Positions 24,743 through 34,019 are shown, counted from the first letter of the stretch. The stretch: 64,000 bases of DNA from Pseudodonghicola sp048268305 (GCF_048268305.1 NZ_JBLWVT010000001.1:496001-560000), one strand, 5' to 3'. The notes: generated from the sequence alone by a model not told the origin. Made by a program: numbers and translations.

Positions 24743-26500
24743 ATGGCCCTCTCCCGTCGCGGCAGCCAGCATTCGAACAGCCCGATCTGGCCCGGCTTCG
24801 TCGATGCGATGACCGGGCTTCTGATGGTGCTGATGTTCGTCCTGACCATCTTCATGGTGGTGCAATTCGTCCTGCGCGAGACCATCACCGGACAGGAAAG
24901 CGAGCTGGACAAGCTATCGGCCGAGGTCGCCACGCTGGCGCAATCGCTGGGGCTGCAGGAAAGGACCAACGCCCAGCTCAAGGCGCGGATGGGGGCGCTG
25001 ACCTCGACCTTGAACGATACCCAGTCGAACCTGGATCAGGCCCAGGCCGCTTTGGCCGCGCTGACCGCGGAGCGGGATCAGAAGGTGGCGGCGCTCGATG
25101 CCGCGCAGGGCCGCATCGCCAGTTTCGAGGAACAGGTCGCGGGGCTTCTGGCCGACAAGACCAGGGTCGAGGGGCAGGTCGCCGCATTGGAGGGCGAGAA
25201 GGCCAAGCTGATCTCGGAGCAGGAGGCGCTGAACCTGGCGCTGGCCAAGCACCGCGAGGAGATCGACGCCCAGGCCGAGGCCGCCCGGCTTGACGCCGCC
25301 AAGCGAGAGGCGCTCGAGGCGCTGGTCGCCGATCTGCGCAAGAAGGATGCCGAGGGGGCGACCCAGATGGGCGCGCTGCAAAGCCAGCTCAGCGAGGCGG
25401 AGAAGGCGCGGCTGGCCGAAACCGCCGCTGCTGAGGCGCTGCGCGACAAGTTGAAGAATTCCGACGCCGAGCTGACCGCGATGACGCTGGAGCTGGAGCG
25501 TCAGCGCAAGGCGGCGGAGGACACGCTGACGCTGCTGGCCGCGGCGGATGCGGCGAAGAAGGAACTTGACCAGAAGTTGGCCGCGGCGCTTGCCGATCTC
25601 GATGCCAGCAAGGGGGCGAGCACCGATCCGGAGGAGCTGCGCCGCCAGTTGACGGCGGCGCTGGCCGCCAAGGCGGCGGCGGAAGTCCAGGCCTCGGACC
25701 AGCTCAGCGAGGCGGAGCAGCGCCAGATCTTGCTTGCCAAGGCCAGGGAGCAATTGGCCAAGGAACAGGAGATCTCGGCCGAGGCGCAGCGGCAGACGGC
25801 GCTGTTGAACCAGCAGGTGGCGGCGCTGCGTGGCCAGCTTGGCAGCCTGCAGGCGCTGCTGGACGATTACAAGGAACGCGACAGCTCTCAACAGGTGCGG
25901 CTGGACAGCCTTGGCAAGGATCTGAACGCCGCGCTCGCCCGTGCCGCCAGCGAGGAACGCAAGCGCCGGGTGCTGGAGGAGGCGGAGCGCAAGCGGCTTG
26001 AGGTCGAGGCGGCCAAGCTGAAGGAACAGACCAAGGATCTGGAACGCTACCGGTCGGAATTCTTCGGGCGGCTGCGCGATGTGCTGGGCACCCAGGAAGG
26101 GGTGCACATCCAGGGCGACCGCTTCGTCTTCTCCTCAGAGGTGCTGTTTCCCACCGGCGAGGCCGAGCTGTCGGATGCCGGCAAGGCGGAGCTGTCGAAG
26201 ATCGCCCGGATCCTGCGCGGCATCGCCGCCGAGATCCCGCCCGAGATCGACTGGGTGATCCGGGTCGACGGCCATACCGACAACGTGCCGCTGCGTCCCG
26301 GTGCCATCTTCAAGGACAACTGGGAGTTGAGCCAGGCGCGCGCCCTGTCGGTGGTCCGCTATCTGGTCGATCAGGAGGGCATCCCGCCGGGCCGGCTGTC
26401 GGCCAACGGTTTCGGGGAATATCAGCCGATCAACCCGGCCAACACCCCCGAAGCCCGCGCCCAGAACCGGCGGATCGAGCTGAAGCTGACCGAGAAATAG
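24743..26500 (+). CDS. MotB/OmpA-like peptidoglycan-binding partner with long coiled coil
   Basis: A 585-residue protein. A single N-terminal membrane helix (about 17-44, IWPGFVDAMTGLLMVLMFVL) carries Asp21 in the position of the MotB proton-binding Asp. Residues about 50-450 are an Ala/Glu/Gln/Lys/Leu-rich coiled coil, far longer than in MotB. The C-terminal OmpA/MotB domain (about 455-585) has VLFPTGEAELSDAGKAEL, VDGHTDNVPL, NWELSQARALSVVRYL and NRRIELKL, all standard for peptidoglycan binding. The coiled coil would span far into the periplasm. It resembles ZorB in layout but lacks zorC/D/E neighbours. Confidence 0.88.
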   Translation: MALSRRGSQHSNSPIWPGFVDAMTGLLMVLMFVLTIFMVVQFVLRETITGQESELDKLSAEVATLAQSLGLQERTNAQLKARMGALTSTLNDTQSNLDQAQAALAALTAERDQKVAALDAAQGRIASFEEQVAGLLADKTRVEGQVAALEGEKAKLISEQEALNLALAKHREEIDAQAEAARLDAAKREALEALVADLRKKDAEGATQMGALQSQLSEAEKARLAETAAAEALRDKLKNSDAELTAMTLELERQRKAAEDTLTLLAAADAAKKELDQKLAAALADLDASKGASTDPEELRRQLTAALAAKAAAEVQASDQLSEAEQRQILLAKAREQLAKEQEISAEAQRQTALLNQQVAALRGQLGSLQALLDDYKERDSSQQVRLDSLGKDLNAALARAASEERKRRVLEEAERKRLEVEAAKLKEQTKDLERYRSEFFGRLRDVLGTQEGVHIQGDRFVFSSEVLFPTGEAELSDAGKAELSKIARILRGIAAEIPPEIDWVIRVDGHTDNVPLRPGAIFKDNWELSQARALSVVRYLVDQEGIPPGRLSANGFGEYQPINPANTPEARAQNRRIELKLTEK

Positions 26501-26594
26501 GCCGGGGCGGCAGGGGTTTGAGCCGGATGGCTGCGGGTGCATCGTTTGGCGGGCGCTGGGGCATTGAGCCCAAAGTCGCCCGTCTGTTTTCCTG

Positions 26595-27392
26595 CTATAG
26601 GCCAGACATCGCGATTGCGCAGGCAATTTCCAGCGGATCGCGAGGGGCCGCAACCAGGGCCTCAAGATCGGTCTCCTGTGTTTCCAGAAACCCTGCCGTC
26701 GCGCTGGACGCAATCGACATCAACATAGGGGGTTGGAAGGGAAGGAGCGGCAGGCCCTCCAATCCTGCGCGCTCGGTCGCGAAATCTGTGGGCAGATAGG
26801 GGGCACCTATCCGTGACGCGATCTCGGCTGCCGAAAAAGCATGTGTTCCGGTCAGGTCGTAACAACGCCCTGTATGCCTTTCGGGAGCCGCCAGAACGGA
26901 CAGCGCGGCCTGTGCCAGATCGGCCCGAGCGACCGCGGAAATCCGGCCATGTCCGAATGGCACGGCGATCCGTCCGTCGCGGGGTGCAACCAGCGCTCCG
27001 ATCAGCTCAGCGTAAAGGCCATTCCGCAGAATGGTCCAGCGCAGTCCGCTGGCTTGGATCTCACGCTCTGTCCAACGGTGCGCGAGGGCGAAACCCAGAT
27101 GGTCGCCGGAGTGGGAAAGGCTGGTGTAGATCACATGCTTGACGCCTTGCGCGCGCGCTGCATCCAGAACGGCGCCATGGCGGCGCATCACGACATCATC
27201 CTCTGCATAGCCGGCAGAGGTCAGAAAAAGTGTCTCGATTCCGGTGAAATCAAGTGTTTCCGGCCTGTCGAAATCCATGCGGCGATCTGCATCGGGCGAC
27301 CGGCTGGCGGTCATTGCAGTGAGGCCGAGCCGCTTCGCTCCGGTTGCAATCTGGCTTGCGAGCTGGCCGGAGGCTCCTGTGATCAGAATCAT
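26595..27392 (-). CDS. QorB/NmrA-like NAD(P)H quinone reductase-type SDR
   Basis: A 265-residue atypical SDR starting MILITGASGQLASQIATGAKRLGLTAMTASRSP, with the Rossmann motif GASGQLA and later HVIYTSLSHSGDHLGFALAHRWTEREIQASGLRWTILRNGLYAEL, which is the QorB/YtfG pattern. It should reduce quinones or azo compounds with NADPH. AGGAAG lies before the chosen ATG. It is divergent from an HxlR-type regulator, the common arrangement for YtfG/YtfH, so it is probably induced by electrophiles or quinones. Confidence 0.88.
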   Translation of the reverse strand: MILITGASGQLASQIATGAKRLGLTAMTASRSPDADRRMDFDRPETLDFTGIETLFLTSAGYAEDDVVMRRHGAVLDAARAQGVKHVIYTSLSHSGDHLGFALAHRWTEREIQASGLRWTILRNGLYAELIGALVAPRDGRIAVPFGHGRISAVARADLAQAALSVLAAPERHTGRCYDLTGTHAFSAAEIASRIGAPYLPTDFATERAGLEGLPLLPFQPPMLMSIASSATAGFLETQETDLEALVAAPRDPLEIACAIAMSGL

Positions 27393-27463
27393 GCGACTTC
27401 CTTTCTTGTCTGGATTTTCGATAAGATAGGGCGATCGCTGTTCTGCCATAAGAAGGCACAATC

Positions 27464-27865
27464 TTGTCTGATACGCACAATAATGTCCGGGATGTCGCCG
27501 CCTTGTCTCCCTGTGGGGCGCCCGAACATGAGGATTGCGGCCTGCGGCTGAGCCTCGACCGATTGGGAGAAAAATGGACGGTCATGACGTTGGCAGAGCT
27601 CTCGAACGGTCCCCGGCGCTACCGCGAGCTTGAACGGGGGCTGGTGGGGATTTCGCAGCGGATGATGACCCTGACGCTGCGTCGCCTAGAACGTGACGGG
27701 TACGTTCTGCGTCACGTGGAGGCAACGGTGCCGCCGGCAGTGACCTATGAACTCTCGGCCCTTGGTCACTCTTTTGCTGCGCAGGTGGTAACTCTGGTGG
27801 CCTGGAGCCAGAAAAATAAGGCTGCAATCGAGAAGGCCCAGGGCGAATACGACCGTCGCCCATGA
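27464..27865 (+). CDS. HxlR-type winged-helix regulator (YtfH-like)
   Basis: A 133-residue HxlR protein: CGLRLSLDRLGEKWTVMTLAELSNGPRRYRELERGLVGISQRMMTLTLRRLERDGYVLRHVEATVPPAVTYELSALGHSF, the full HxlR domain. Cys17 and Cys25 flank the N-terminus; single conserved cysteines in YtfH/QorR-type members sense quinones. The start is TTG with AGAAGG about 8 bases upstream. The 71-base spacer to the divergent reductase contains repeated CTTGTCTG words that could be half sites. Confidence 0.87.
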   Translation: MSDTHNNVRDVAALSPCGAPEHEDCGLRLSLDRLGEKWTVMTLAELSNGPRRYRELERGLVGISQRMMTLTLRRLERDGYVLRHVEATVPPAVTYELSALGHSFAAQVVTLVAWSQKNKAAIEKAQGEYDRRP

Positions 27866-27943
27866 CGTTGGCCCATGCGGGGCATGATGTGCTGGTGATC
27901 GCCCACGTCGTCCCGCATGGCTGCCAGTCAGCCTGTGTCGGGT

Positions 27944-28927
27944 TTACCTGATCGCCATCTGCACCCGCTCGCGGTCGATCTCCTGGCCGCCGCGCAGCAG
28001 GCGCACGATACCGACATAGTCGCCCTTCGGCCAGCCGCCCGGCGGTTGCCGCTTGCCGGCGGCGGTGAACAGTTGCGCCTGGGTTTTCTTCAGCCCCTCG
28101 CTATGGGTGATCACCTGGCCGTTGGGGCCGTTGATGGTAATCTCGATCACATCGCCCTGCCGGCCGCCGAAGGCATAGCCATAGAGCACCAGCGCCGGCG
28201 CCTGGGTGTCGAGCGCGTCTTCGGCGGCGGTTCCGGCCTTGACCGCCTCATAGCTTGGCACGCGGGTGGCGAAACCGGCGGCGATCAGCCCGCCGGGCTG
28301 ATAGGGCGGCGTCTTCTGCCATAGATCATGGGCCGGGGCTGCCCCGCAGATGCCACCGTCGGGGGCGAAGGGGTCGACCACCGCACCATCGTGGCGGACC
28401 GAGAGATGCACATGCGGGAATTGGGTATAGCCGCTGAGGCCCACCTGCCCGAGGACATCGCCCTTTGCCACCTCCTGCCCCTCGCGCACCGCGATGGAGC
28501 CGGATTTCATATGGCAATATTGGGTTTCCCAGCCGTCGCCATGGTCGATCACCACGCCATTGCCGCATTCCCGCCCGGTGGACTGGTCGCGGTTGGCCTC
28601 GGTCATCAACTGGTCGGCCATGCCGTCGCGCAGCGCCTTGACCCGTCCGGGGGCGGCGGCCAGCACCGACACGCCGGCGCGCATCGCGGCCAGCGAGGTC
28701 ACCGCGAAATCGGTCCCCTTGTGCCCCTCGTAGCTGAGCGGGCCACAGCGGAAATCCTGCGCCCCTGGGCCTGGATCGGCATCGACAAATTGCTGGATAT
28801 AGCAGCTTTCGCCCAGCGTGCAGTCGAGCGGCAGCCCCAGAACGATATCGCCCGCCGTGGCGGGCGCCGCGACGCAAGCGAACAGGGCGGCAACAGCCGC
28901 CCTGCCAAGTCGGTATCGCCGTGTCAT
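27944..28927 (-). CDS. M23 family zinc metallopeptidase (secreted, LytM domain)
   Basis: A 327-residue protein with a signal peptide (GRAAVAALFACVAAPATAG). The LytM zinc site is intact: HKGTDFAV (first His, Asp) and HVHLSVRHDG (HxH), with GNGVVIDHGDGWETQYCHM and VGLSGYTQFPH between. It should cut peptidoglycan cross-links or act as an amidase activator in the periplasm. A C-terminal beta-rich domain (about 200-327) follows. Its ATG overlaps the clpA stop (ATGA), so it is cotranscribed with a cytoplasmic AAA+ unfoldase, an unexpected pairing. Confidence 0.9.
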   Translation of the reverse strand: MTRRYRLGRAAVAALFACVAAPATAGDIVLGLPLDCTLGESCYIQQFVDADPGPGAQDFRCGPLSYEGHKGTDFAVTSLAAMRAGVSVLAAAPGRVKALRDGMADQLMTEANRDQSTGRECGNGVVIDHGDGWETQYCHMKSGSIAVREGQEVAKGDVLGQVGLSGYTQFPHVHLSVRHDGAVVDPFAPDGGICGAAPAHDLWQKTPPYQPGGLIAAGFATRVPSYEAVKAGTAAEDALDTQAPALVLYGYAFGGRQGDVIEITINGPNGQVITHSEGLKKTQAQLFTAAGKRQPPGGWPKGDYVGIVRLLRGGQEIDRERVQMAIR

Positions 28928-31254
28928 CCCGCAGTCAGCAGCGGCGGTTTGCTTCCCGTCAGGCGCTTGTGCCCGGGCCCTTCGATATCGAGGACGATCT
29001 TGTCGTCCTTGACCCCGACACGAACCATCCCGCCCTTGGCGAGCTTGCCGAACAGCAGCTCTTCCGCCAGCGGCTTTTTGATGTGCTCCTGGATCACCCG
29101 GCCCAGGGGACGCGCGCCCATCTTGTCGTCATAGCCCCTGTCGGCCAGCCATTCGGCCGCCGGCTGGGTCAGCTCGATCGCCACGCCGCGATCCAGCAGC
29201 TGGGCCTCAAGCTGCAGCACGAACTTCTCGACCACCTGCAGGATCACCGTTTTCGGCAGCGGCGCGAAGGAGATCACCGCATCCAGACGGTTGCGGAACT
29301 CCGGCGTGAAGGTCCGCTCGATGGCGGCGGTATCCTCGCCTTCGCGACGGTCGCGGCCGAAGCCGATGGCTGCCTTCTGCATGTCCGAGGCGCCGGCGTT
29401 CGAGGTCATGATCAGGATCACGTTGCGGAAATCCACCGTCCGGCCGTTGTGGTCGGTCAGCTTGCCGTGATCCATCACCTGCAGCAGGATGTTGTAGACA
29501 TCCGGGTGCGCCTTCTCGATCTCATCGAGCAGCAGCACGCAATGCGGGTGCTGGTCGACCCCATCGGTCAGCATGCCTCCCTGGTCGAAGCCGACATAGC
29601 CCGGAGGCGCGCCGATCAGGCGGGAGACCGCGTGTTTCTCCATGTACTCCGACATGTCGAAGCGCAGCAGTTCCACCCCGAGGGTTTCGGCCAATTGCTT
29701 GGCGACCTCGGTCTTGCCGACGCCGGTGGGGCCGGCGAAGAGATAGTTGCCGATCGGTTTCTCCGGTTCGCGCAGCCCGGCGCGGGCCAGCTTGATGGCC
29801 GAACTCAGCGCCTCGATGGCCGCGTCCTGGCCGAAGACCACCCGTTTCAGCGTCTTCTCCAGATCCTTCAACACCTCGGCATCGTCCTTGCTGACGCTCT
29901 TCGGCGGGATGCGGGCGATCTTGGCAACGACGGCCTCGATCTCCTTGACGCCGATGGTCTTGCGCCGCTTGCTCTCGGCGACCAGATGCTGCGCCGCGCC
30001 GGCCTCGTCGATCACGTCGATCGCCTTATCGGGCAGCTTGCGGTCATGGATGTACCGCGCCGCCAACTCCACCGCCGACCGGATCGCGTCCGAGGTGTAC
30101 TTGACCCCGTGGTGATCCTCGAAATAGGGCTTCAACCCCTTGAGGATCTTCACAGAATCCTCGACCGAAGGCTCGTTCACGTCGATCTTCTGGAACCGGC
30201 GGCTCAGCGCGCGATCCTTTTCGAAATGCTGGCGGAACTCCTTGTAGGTGGTGGAGCCCATGGTGCGCAGCTTGCCGCCCTGAAGCGCGGGCTTCAGCAG
30301 GTTGGAGGCATCCATCGCACCGCCCGAGGTGGCGCCGGCGCCGATCACCGTGTGGATTTCGTCGATGAAGAGCACCGCGTCGGGATGTTCCTCGAGCTCG
30401 GTCACCACGGCTTTCAGCCGCTCCTCGAAATCGCCGCGATAGCGGGTGCCGGCCAGCAGCGCCCCCATGTCGAGCGAATAGATGGTGGCATGGGCCAGCA
30501 CCTCGGGCACCTCGCCGCGGACGATCTTGCGGGCCAGGCCTTCGGCGATGGCGGTCTTGCCGACACCCGGATCGCCGACCAGCAGCGGGTTGTTCTTGCG
30601 CCGGCGGCACAGCACCTGGATGCAGCGCTCGACCTCCTGATCGCGGCCGATCAGCGGGTCGATATCGCCGCCGCGCGACTTGGCGTTCAGATCGACGCAA
30701 TATTTCCCCAGCGCGCTTTCCTTGTTCTCGGCCGGTTCGGCGGCGGCGCTGTGGTGATGCGTCTCCTCCTCGTCCGAGGCGCCCTGAACCGGGCGCGCCT
30801 CGCCATAGGCGGGGTTCTTGGCGACGCCATGGGCGATGAAGTTCACCGCGTCATAGCGCGTCATGTCCTGGTTCTGCAGGAAATAGGCGGCGTTGGACTC
30901 CCGCTCGGCGAAGATGGCCACCAGAACGTTGGCACCGGTCACCTCGGTGCGTCCGGAGGATTGCACATGGATCGCGGCGCGCTGGATCACGCGCTGGAAG
31001 GCGGCCGTCGGCACAGCTTCGGAGCCGTCGATATCCGTCACCAGATTCGACAGATCCTCATCGATGAATTCGACAAGCGTGTTGCGCAGTTCGCCCAGAT
31101 CGACGCTGCAGGCTTTCATCACGCGGGCGGCGTCGGGTTCGTCCAGCAATGCCAGCAGCAGATGCTCCAGCGTGGCGAATTCGTGACGACGCTCGTTGGC
31201 GAGAGCCAGGGCAGCGTGAATGGCCTGTTCAAGAGTGCTCGAGAATGAAGGCAC
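28924..31254 (-). CDS. clpA: ATP-dependent Clp protease ATPase subunit ClpA
   Basis: A 776-residue Hsp100 unfoldase. The N-domain starts PSFSSTLEQAIHAALALANERRHEFATLEHLLLALLDE; D1 has Walker A GDPGVGKTAIAEG and DDE-type Walker B LFIDEIHTVIG; D2 has GPTGVGKTEVAKQ, LLLDEIEKAH and the ClpP-docking loop AAIGFGRDRR. It unfolds substrates for ClpP. The start is GTG (31254) with AGAGGAG upstream; a longer in-frame start at 31365 is not supported. The adaptor gene clpS, usually next to clpA in proteobacteria, is absent here. Confidence 0.97.
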   Translation of the reverse strand: MPSFSSTLEQAIHAALALANERRHEFATLEHLLLALLDEPDAARVMKACSVDLGELRNTLVEFIDEDLSNLVTDIDGSEAVPTAAFQRVIQRAAIHVQSSGRTEVTGANVLVAIFAERESNAAYFLQNQDMTRYDAVNFIAHGVAKNPAYGEARPVQGASDEEETHHHSAAAEPAENKESALGKYCVDLNAKSRGGDIDPLIGRDQEVERCIQVLCRRRKNNPLLVGDPGVGKTAIAEGLARKIVRGEVPEVLAHATIYSLDMGALLAGTRYRGDFEERLKAVVTELEEHPDAVLFIDEIHTVIGAGATSGGAMDASNLLKPALQGGKLRTMGSTTYKEFRQHFEKDRALSRRFQKIDVNEPSVEDSVKILKGLKPYFEDHHGVKYTSDAIRSAVELAARYIHDRKLPDKAIDVIDEAGAAQHLVAESKRRKTIGVKEIEAVVAKIARIPPKSVSKDDAEVLKDLEKTLKRVVFGQDAAIEALSSAIKLARAGLREPEKPIGNYLFAGPTGVGKTEVAKQLAETLGVELLRFDMSEYMEKHAVSRLIGAPPGYVGFDQGGMLTDGVDQHPHCVLLLDEIEKAHPDVYNILLQVMDHGKLTDHNGRTVDFRNVILIMTSNAGASDMQKAAIGFGRDRREGEDTAAIERTFTPEFRNRLDAVISFAPLPKTVILQVVEKFVLQLEAQLLDRGVAIELTQPAAEWLADRGYDDKMGARPLGRVIQEHIKKPLAEELLFGKLAKGGMVRVGVKDDKIVLDIEGPGHKRLTGSKPPLLTAG

Positions 31255-31608
31255 GTGGGTGCTCCTCTTGATCTGGGTCGGTTTGGGGAGGGGGTGTTGG
31301 CCCAGTCCCCGTGCCAACCGTGTCGTTATACCTATAGAGTTTGGTTTATCGCGGCCCAGCTTCAAGGGTTTTCTTGTGCCGACCGATCACAAATCCCGAA
31401 ACCGATGCCCTTCGGTTCACTTTTGACGCCGGGGAAAGTGCCAGACCCTCAACAGTCGCAGAGATGGGGTGCGATCGTTGCGAGGTCAACAGCGGGCAGG
31501 GGAGCCTGCCGATCACGATGGCGCGCCACGGGGCAGGGGGCGTGTGGGCAGGCTTGCACGCGGAGGGCGGCAGGGTCGTGCACATGGCGGCAGGACCCTG
31601 CGGCGGGC
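31255..31608. other. 354-base spacer between clpA and gloB, no gene seen
   Basis: Both flanking genes point left, so this holds the clpA leader and promoter and the gloB 3' end. I see a GGCAGG-GGAG-CCTGCC hairpin near 31495-31510 and a small one next to the gloB stop, neither with a T-run. No clpS reading frame is present. Confidence 0.7.
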
Positions 31609-32379
31609 TCAGAACTTGTCCTTGCGGGCGCGGATTTCGCCGAAGACCTCGGCGTCGGTGGCGCTTGCCAGCCCGAGATGCCGGCGGATCGCCGGATCGG
31701 CCGCGCGCAGAAACGGGTTGGTCGCCAGTTCCAGCGCCAGGGTCGAGGGCACGGTGGGCTGTCCGGCGGCGCGGGCGGTGGCGATGTCCGCGATGCGGGT
31801 CTGCAGGGCGGGGTTGTCGGGGTCGATGGTTTCGGCGAAGCGGCCGTTCGACTGGGTATATTCGTGGCCGGAATAGACCACGGTTTCCGGCGGCAGCGCG
31901 GCGAGCTTGCAGAGCGAGGCCCACATCATCGGCATGGTGCCTTCGAACACCCGCCCGCAGCCGAGCGCCATCAGGCTGTCGGCGGTAAAGACGGCGTGGC
32001 TGGCAGGGAAATAATAGGCGATATGGCCGACGGTATGGCCGGAGACGTCGATCACGGTGCCCTCTTCGCTGCCGATGGCGACGGTGTCGCCCTCGCTGAC
32101 CTGAACGTCGAGCGGCGGCAGCCGGTGCGCATCGGCGGCGGCACCGGTCACCCGCGCCGCCGGCCAGGCCTTGAGGATCTCGGCCAGCCCCTCGACATGG
32201 TCCCAATGGTGGTGGGTCAGCAGCACCTGGGTCAGTCGCCAGCCCTTCGCCGCCAGCGCCTCGAGCACCGGGGCGGCCTCAGGGGCGTCGATCAGCGCGG
32301 TCTCTTCGCTGGTGGCATCATGGGCGAGAAAGGCGTAGTTGTCCGACAGGCAGGGGATTGTGAGGATTTCCAGCGGCAT
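31609..32379 (-). CDS. gloB: Hydroxyacylglutathione hydrolase (glyoxalase II)
   Basis: A 256-residue metallo-beta-lactamase-fold hydrolase that splits S-D-lactoylglutathione to lactate and glutathione. It carries LLTHHHWDHVEGL (the THxHxDH metal motif), VSGHTVGHIAYYFP, FTADSLMALGCGRVFEG and YSGHEYTQSN, with the C-terminal glutathione-binding ending FGEIRARKDKF. The start MPLEILTIPCLSDNYAF is preferred because GGGAG lies seven bases before it, although two ATG codons lie just upstream. It is divergent from a methyltransferase gene. Confidence 0.95.
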   Translation of the reverse strand: MPLEILTIPCLSDNYAFLAHDATSEETALIDAPEAAPVLEALAAKGWRLTQVLLTHHHWDHVEGLAEILKAWPAARVTGAAADAHRLPPLDVQVSEGDTVAIGSEEGTVIDVSGHTVGHIAYYFPASHAVFTADSLMALGCGRVFEGTMPMMWASLCKLAALPPETVVYSGHEYTQSNGRFAETIDPDNPALQTRIADIATARAAGQPTVPSTLALELATNPFLRAADPAIRRHLGLASATDAEVFGEIRARKDKF

Positions 32380-32453
32380 GGCCATTCTCCCTTTCAATGG
32401 AAAGTGGGCTTGTTAAACTAGGCCGAGCTTGGCCGATACCATGGACGCCCGCA

Positions 32454-33209
32454 ATGCATCTGGACGTGCAGGATCTTCGAAATTTCTATTATCGCAGCAC
32501 CCTTGGCCGGGCGGCGCAGGCCTCGGTGCGCACGGCGATGCTCGAGCTCTGGCCCGAGGCCAAGGGGCAGACCGTGGCGGGCTTCGGGTTCGCGGTGCCC
32601 TTGCTCCGGCCCTATCTCGACGATGCGCGGCGTGTTGTCGCACTGATGCCGGGGCCGCAGGGGGTGATGCCCTGGCCGGCCGGGCTGCCCAATGTCTCGG
32701 TCCTGTGCGAAGAGGTTCTGTGGCCGCTGGAGACCGGCCATGTCGACAAGCTGATCGTGATGCATGGGCTGGAGGCGACGGATCAGCCGACATTGCTGCT
32801 GGAGGAATGTTTCCGGGTGCTGGGGCCGGGGGGCAAGGCGCTGTTCGTGGTGCCGAACCGGGCCGGGCTCTGGTCGCGCAGCGATCGCACGCCCTTCGGC
32901 TATGGCCGGCCCTATACGGTGGGGCAACTCGAGGCGCAGCTTCGCCAGCATCTGTTCCTGCCGGAACGGGTGCGGGCGGCGCTTTACCAGCCACCGTCGT
33001 CCAAGCGGTTCTGGCTGCGGGCCGGACCGTTGATCGAAACGGTGGGGACGCGGTTGCCGACGGTGCTGGCGGGGGGCGTTTTCATCATCGAGGTTTCCAA
33101 GCGCGTGCAGCCGCCGCGCGGCAGTTCGGTCAAGGATCTCGCCCGCCGCCCGATCGGGGCGCTCGACGGGCTGACCAAGCCGGTTTTCCCTGTTTCCGGA
33201 AGGAATTGA
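32454..33209 (+). CDS. Class I SAM-dependent methyltransferase
   Basis: A 251-residue protein starting MHLDVQDLRNFYYRSTLGRAAQASVRTAMLELWP. The nucleotide-binding glycine loop is weak (VAGFGFAVPLLRPYL), and the later VLCEEVLWPLETGHVDKLIVMHGLEATDQPTLLLEECFRVLGPGGKALFVVPNRAGLWSR block is the Methyltransf_11 pattern. It is divergent from gloB, the conserved order in Rhodobacterales as I recall. Its methyl acceptor is not inferable. Confidence 0.85.
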   Translation: MHLDVQDLRNFYYRSTLGRAAQASVRTAMLELWPEAKGQTVAGFGFAVPLLRPYLDDARRVVALMPGPQGVMPWPAGLPNVSVLCEEVLWPLETGHVDKLIVMHGLEATDQPTLLLEECFRVLGPGGKALFVVPNRAGLWSRSDRTPFGYGRPYTVGQLEAQLRQHLFLPERVRAALYQPPSSKRFWLRAGPLIETVGTRLPTVLAGGVFIIEVSKRVQPPRGSSVKDLARRPIGALDGLTKPVFPVSGRN

Positions 33210-33331
33210 GGCGGCAGGAATCGCTCCCCCGCGACGTTTTTTTGTGCTCTTATTTCGAGCAATCCGCCGCACATTGGCTAACCCGGTGAAAACAGGCGGA
33301 TAATGTCGATCACGGATTTCGTGATAGGTTG

Positions 33332-33360
33332 TTGCGGGGTGGGGGCTGCTCTGCTACATC
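33332..33360 (+). promoter_or_regulatory. Likely promoter of the atpHAGDC operon
   Basis: TTGCGG and TACATC with a 17-base spacer, leaving a leader of about 90 bases before atpH. Just upstream at 33309-33325 is ATCACG-GATTT-CGTGAT, a short inverted repeat that could be an operator or an end of the methyltransferase transcript. Confidence 0.5.
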
Positions 33361-33458
33361 CACGCTGATTTTGATGACCTGCGTTTTCGCGGGTCGTTTT
33401 TCACGCTCCCGGGCGCTGTTTCGGCGGAACTCCGGGGCCAACTGTCGGAAGGGTGGAC

Positions 33459-34019
33459 GTGTCCGAACCAGCTTCGATTTCCGCAGGCATCGCTGCGCGA
33501 TATGCCACTGCGATCTTTGAGATTGCGAAAGAGAACAATGACCTCGCCGGTCTTGAATCCAGCCTCAACGATCTGGCGGCTGCGCTGGGCGAAAGCGATG
33601 ATCTGCGCGACCTGATCTTCTCGCCGATTTACTCGCGCGCCGAGCAGGACGCGGCGATCACCGGGGTGGCGAAGAAAATGGGGCTGGCGCCGTTGATGAT
33701 CAATGCTCTCGGCCTGATGGCCAAGAAGCGCCGCCTGTTCGTGCTGCCGCAGCTGATTACCGCTCTGCGGGGGCTGATCGCCGACGAGCGCGGCGAAGTC
33801 TCCGCTGACGTGGTCTCGGCCAAGGCGCTGACCAAGGCGCAGACCGAGACGCTGGCCAAGACCCTTGCCGCACGCGTGGGCAAGACCGTGAAGCTGAATG
33901 CGACCGTCGATGAGAGCCTCATTGGCGGTCTTGTTGTTAAAGTGGGCTCGAAGATGATCGACACGTCGATCCGCGCCAAGCTCGCTTCCCTCCAGAATGC
34001 AATGAAAGAGGTCGGATAA
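33459..34019 (+). CDS. atpH: ATP synthase F1 delta subunit
   Basis: A 186-residue delta subunit (OSCP homologue) that ties the alpha3beta3 head to the peripheral stalk. It reads MSEPASISAGIAARYATAIFEIAKENNDL, with the C-terminal LNATVDESLIGGLVVKVGSKMIDTSIRAKLASLQNAM. Two in-frame GTG codons lie at 33453 and 33459; GGAAGG directly abuts the first and is six bases before the second, so the second is the start. The stop is followed at once by the atpA ATG (TAAATG). Confidence 0.97.
   Translation: MSEPASISAGIAARYATAIFEIAKENNDLAGLESSLNDLAAALGESDDLRDLIFSPIYSRAEQDAAITGVAKKMGLAPLMINALGLMAKKRRLFVLPQLITALRGLIADERGEVSADVVSAKALTKAQTETLAKTLAARVGKTVKLNATVDESLIGGLVVKVGSKMIDTSIRAKLASLQNAMKEVG

Noticed and set aside
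23555..26500. Zorya anti-phage system (ZorA/ZorB)
   Set aside because: The MotA/MotB pair resembles ZorAB, but the coiled coil lies in the MotB partner, and no ZorC, ZorD or ZorE gene follows. The flanks are core genes.
15908..27865. Two NmrA-like genes (15908-16735 and 26595-27392) as duplicates
   Set aside because: Their sequences share only the general Rossmann pattern and they face different regulator classes.
28921..31248. Long plus-strand reading frame opposite clpA
   Set aside because: A GC-rich shadow of clpA; it encodes His/Arg/Asp-rich sequence with no domain, and clpA is certain.
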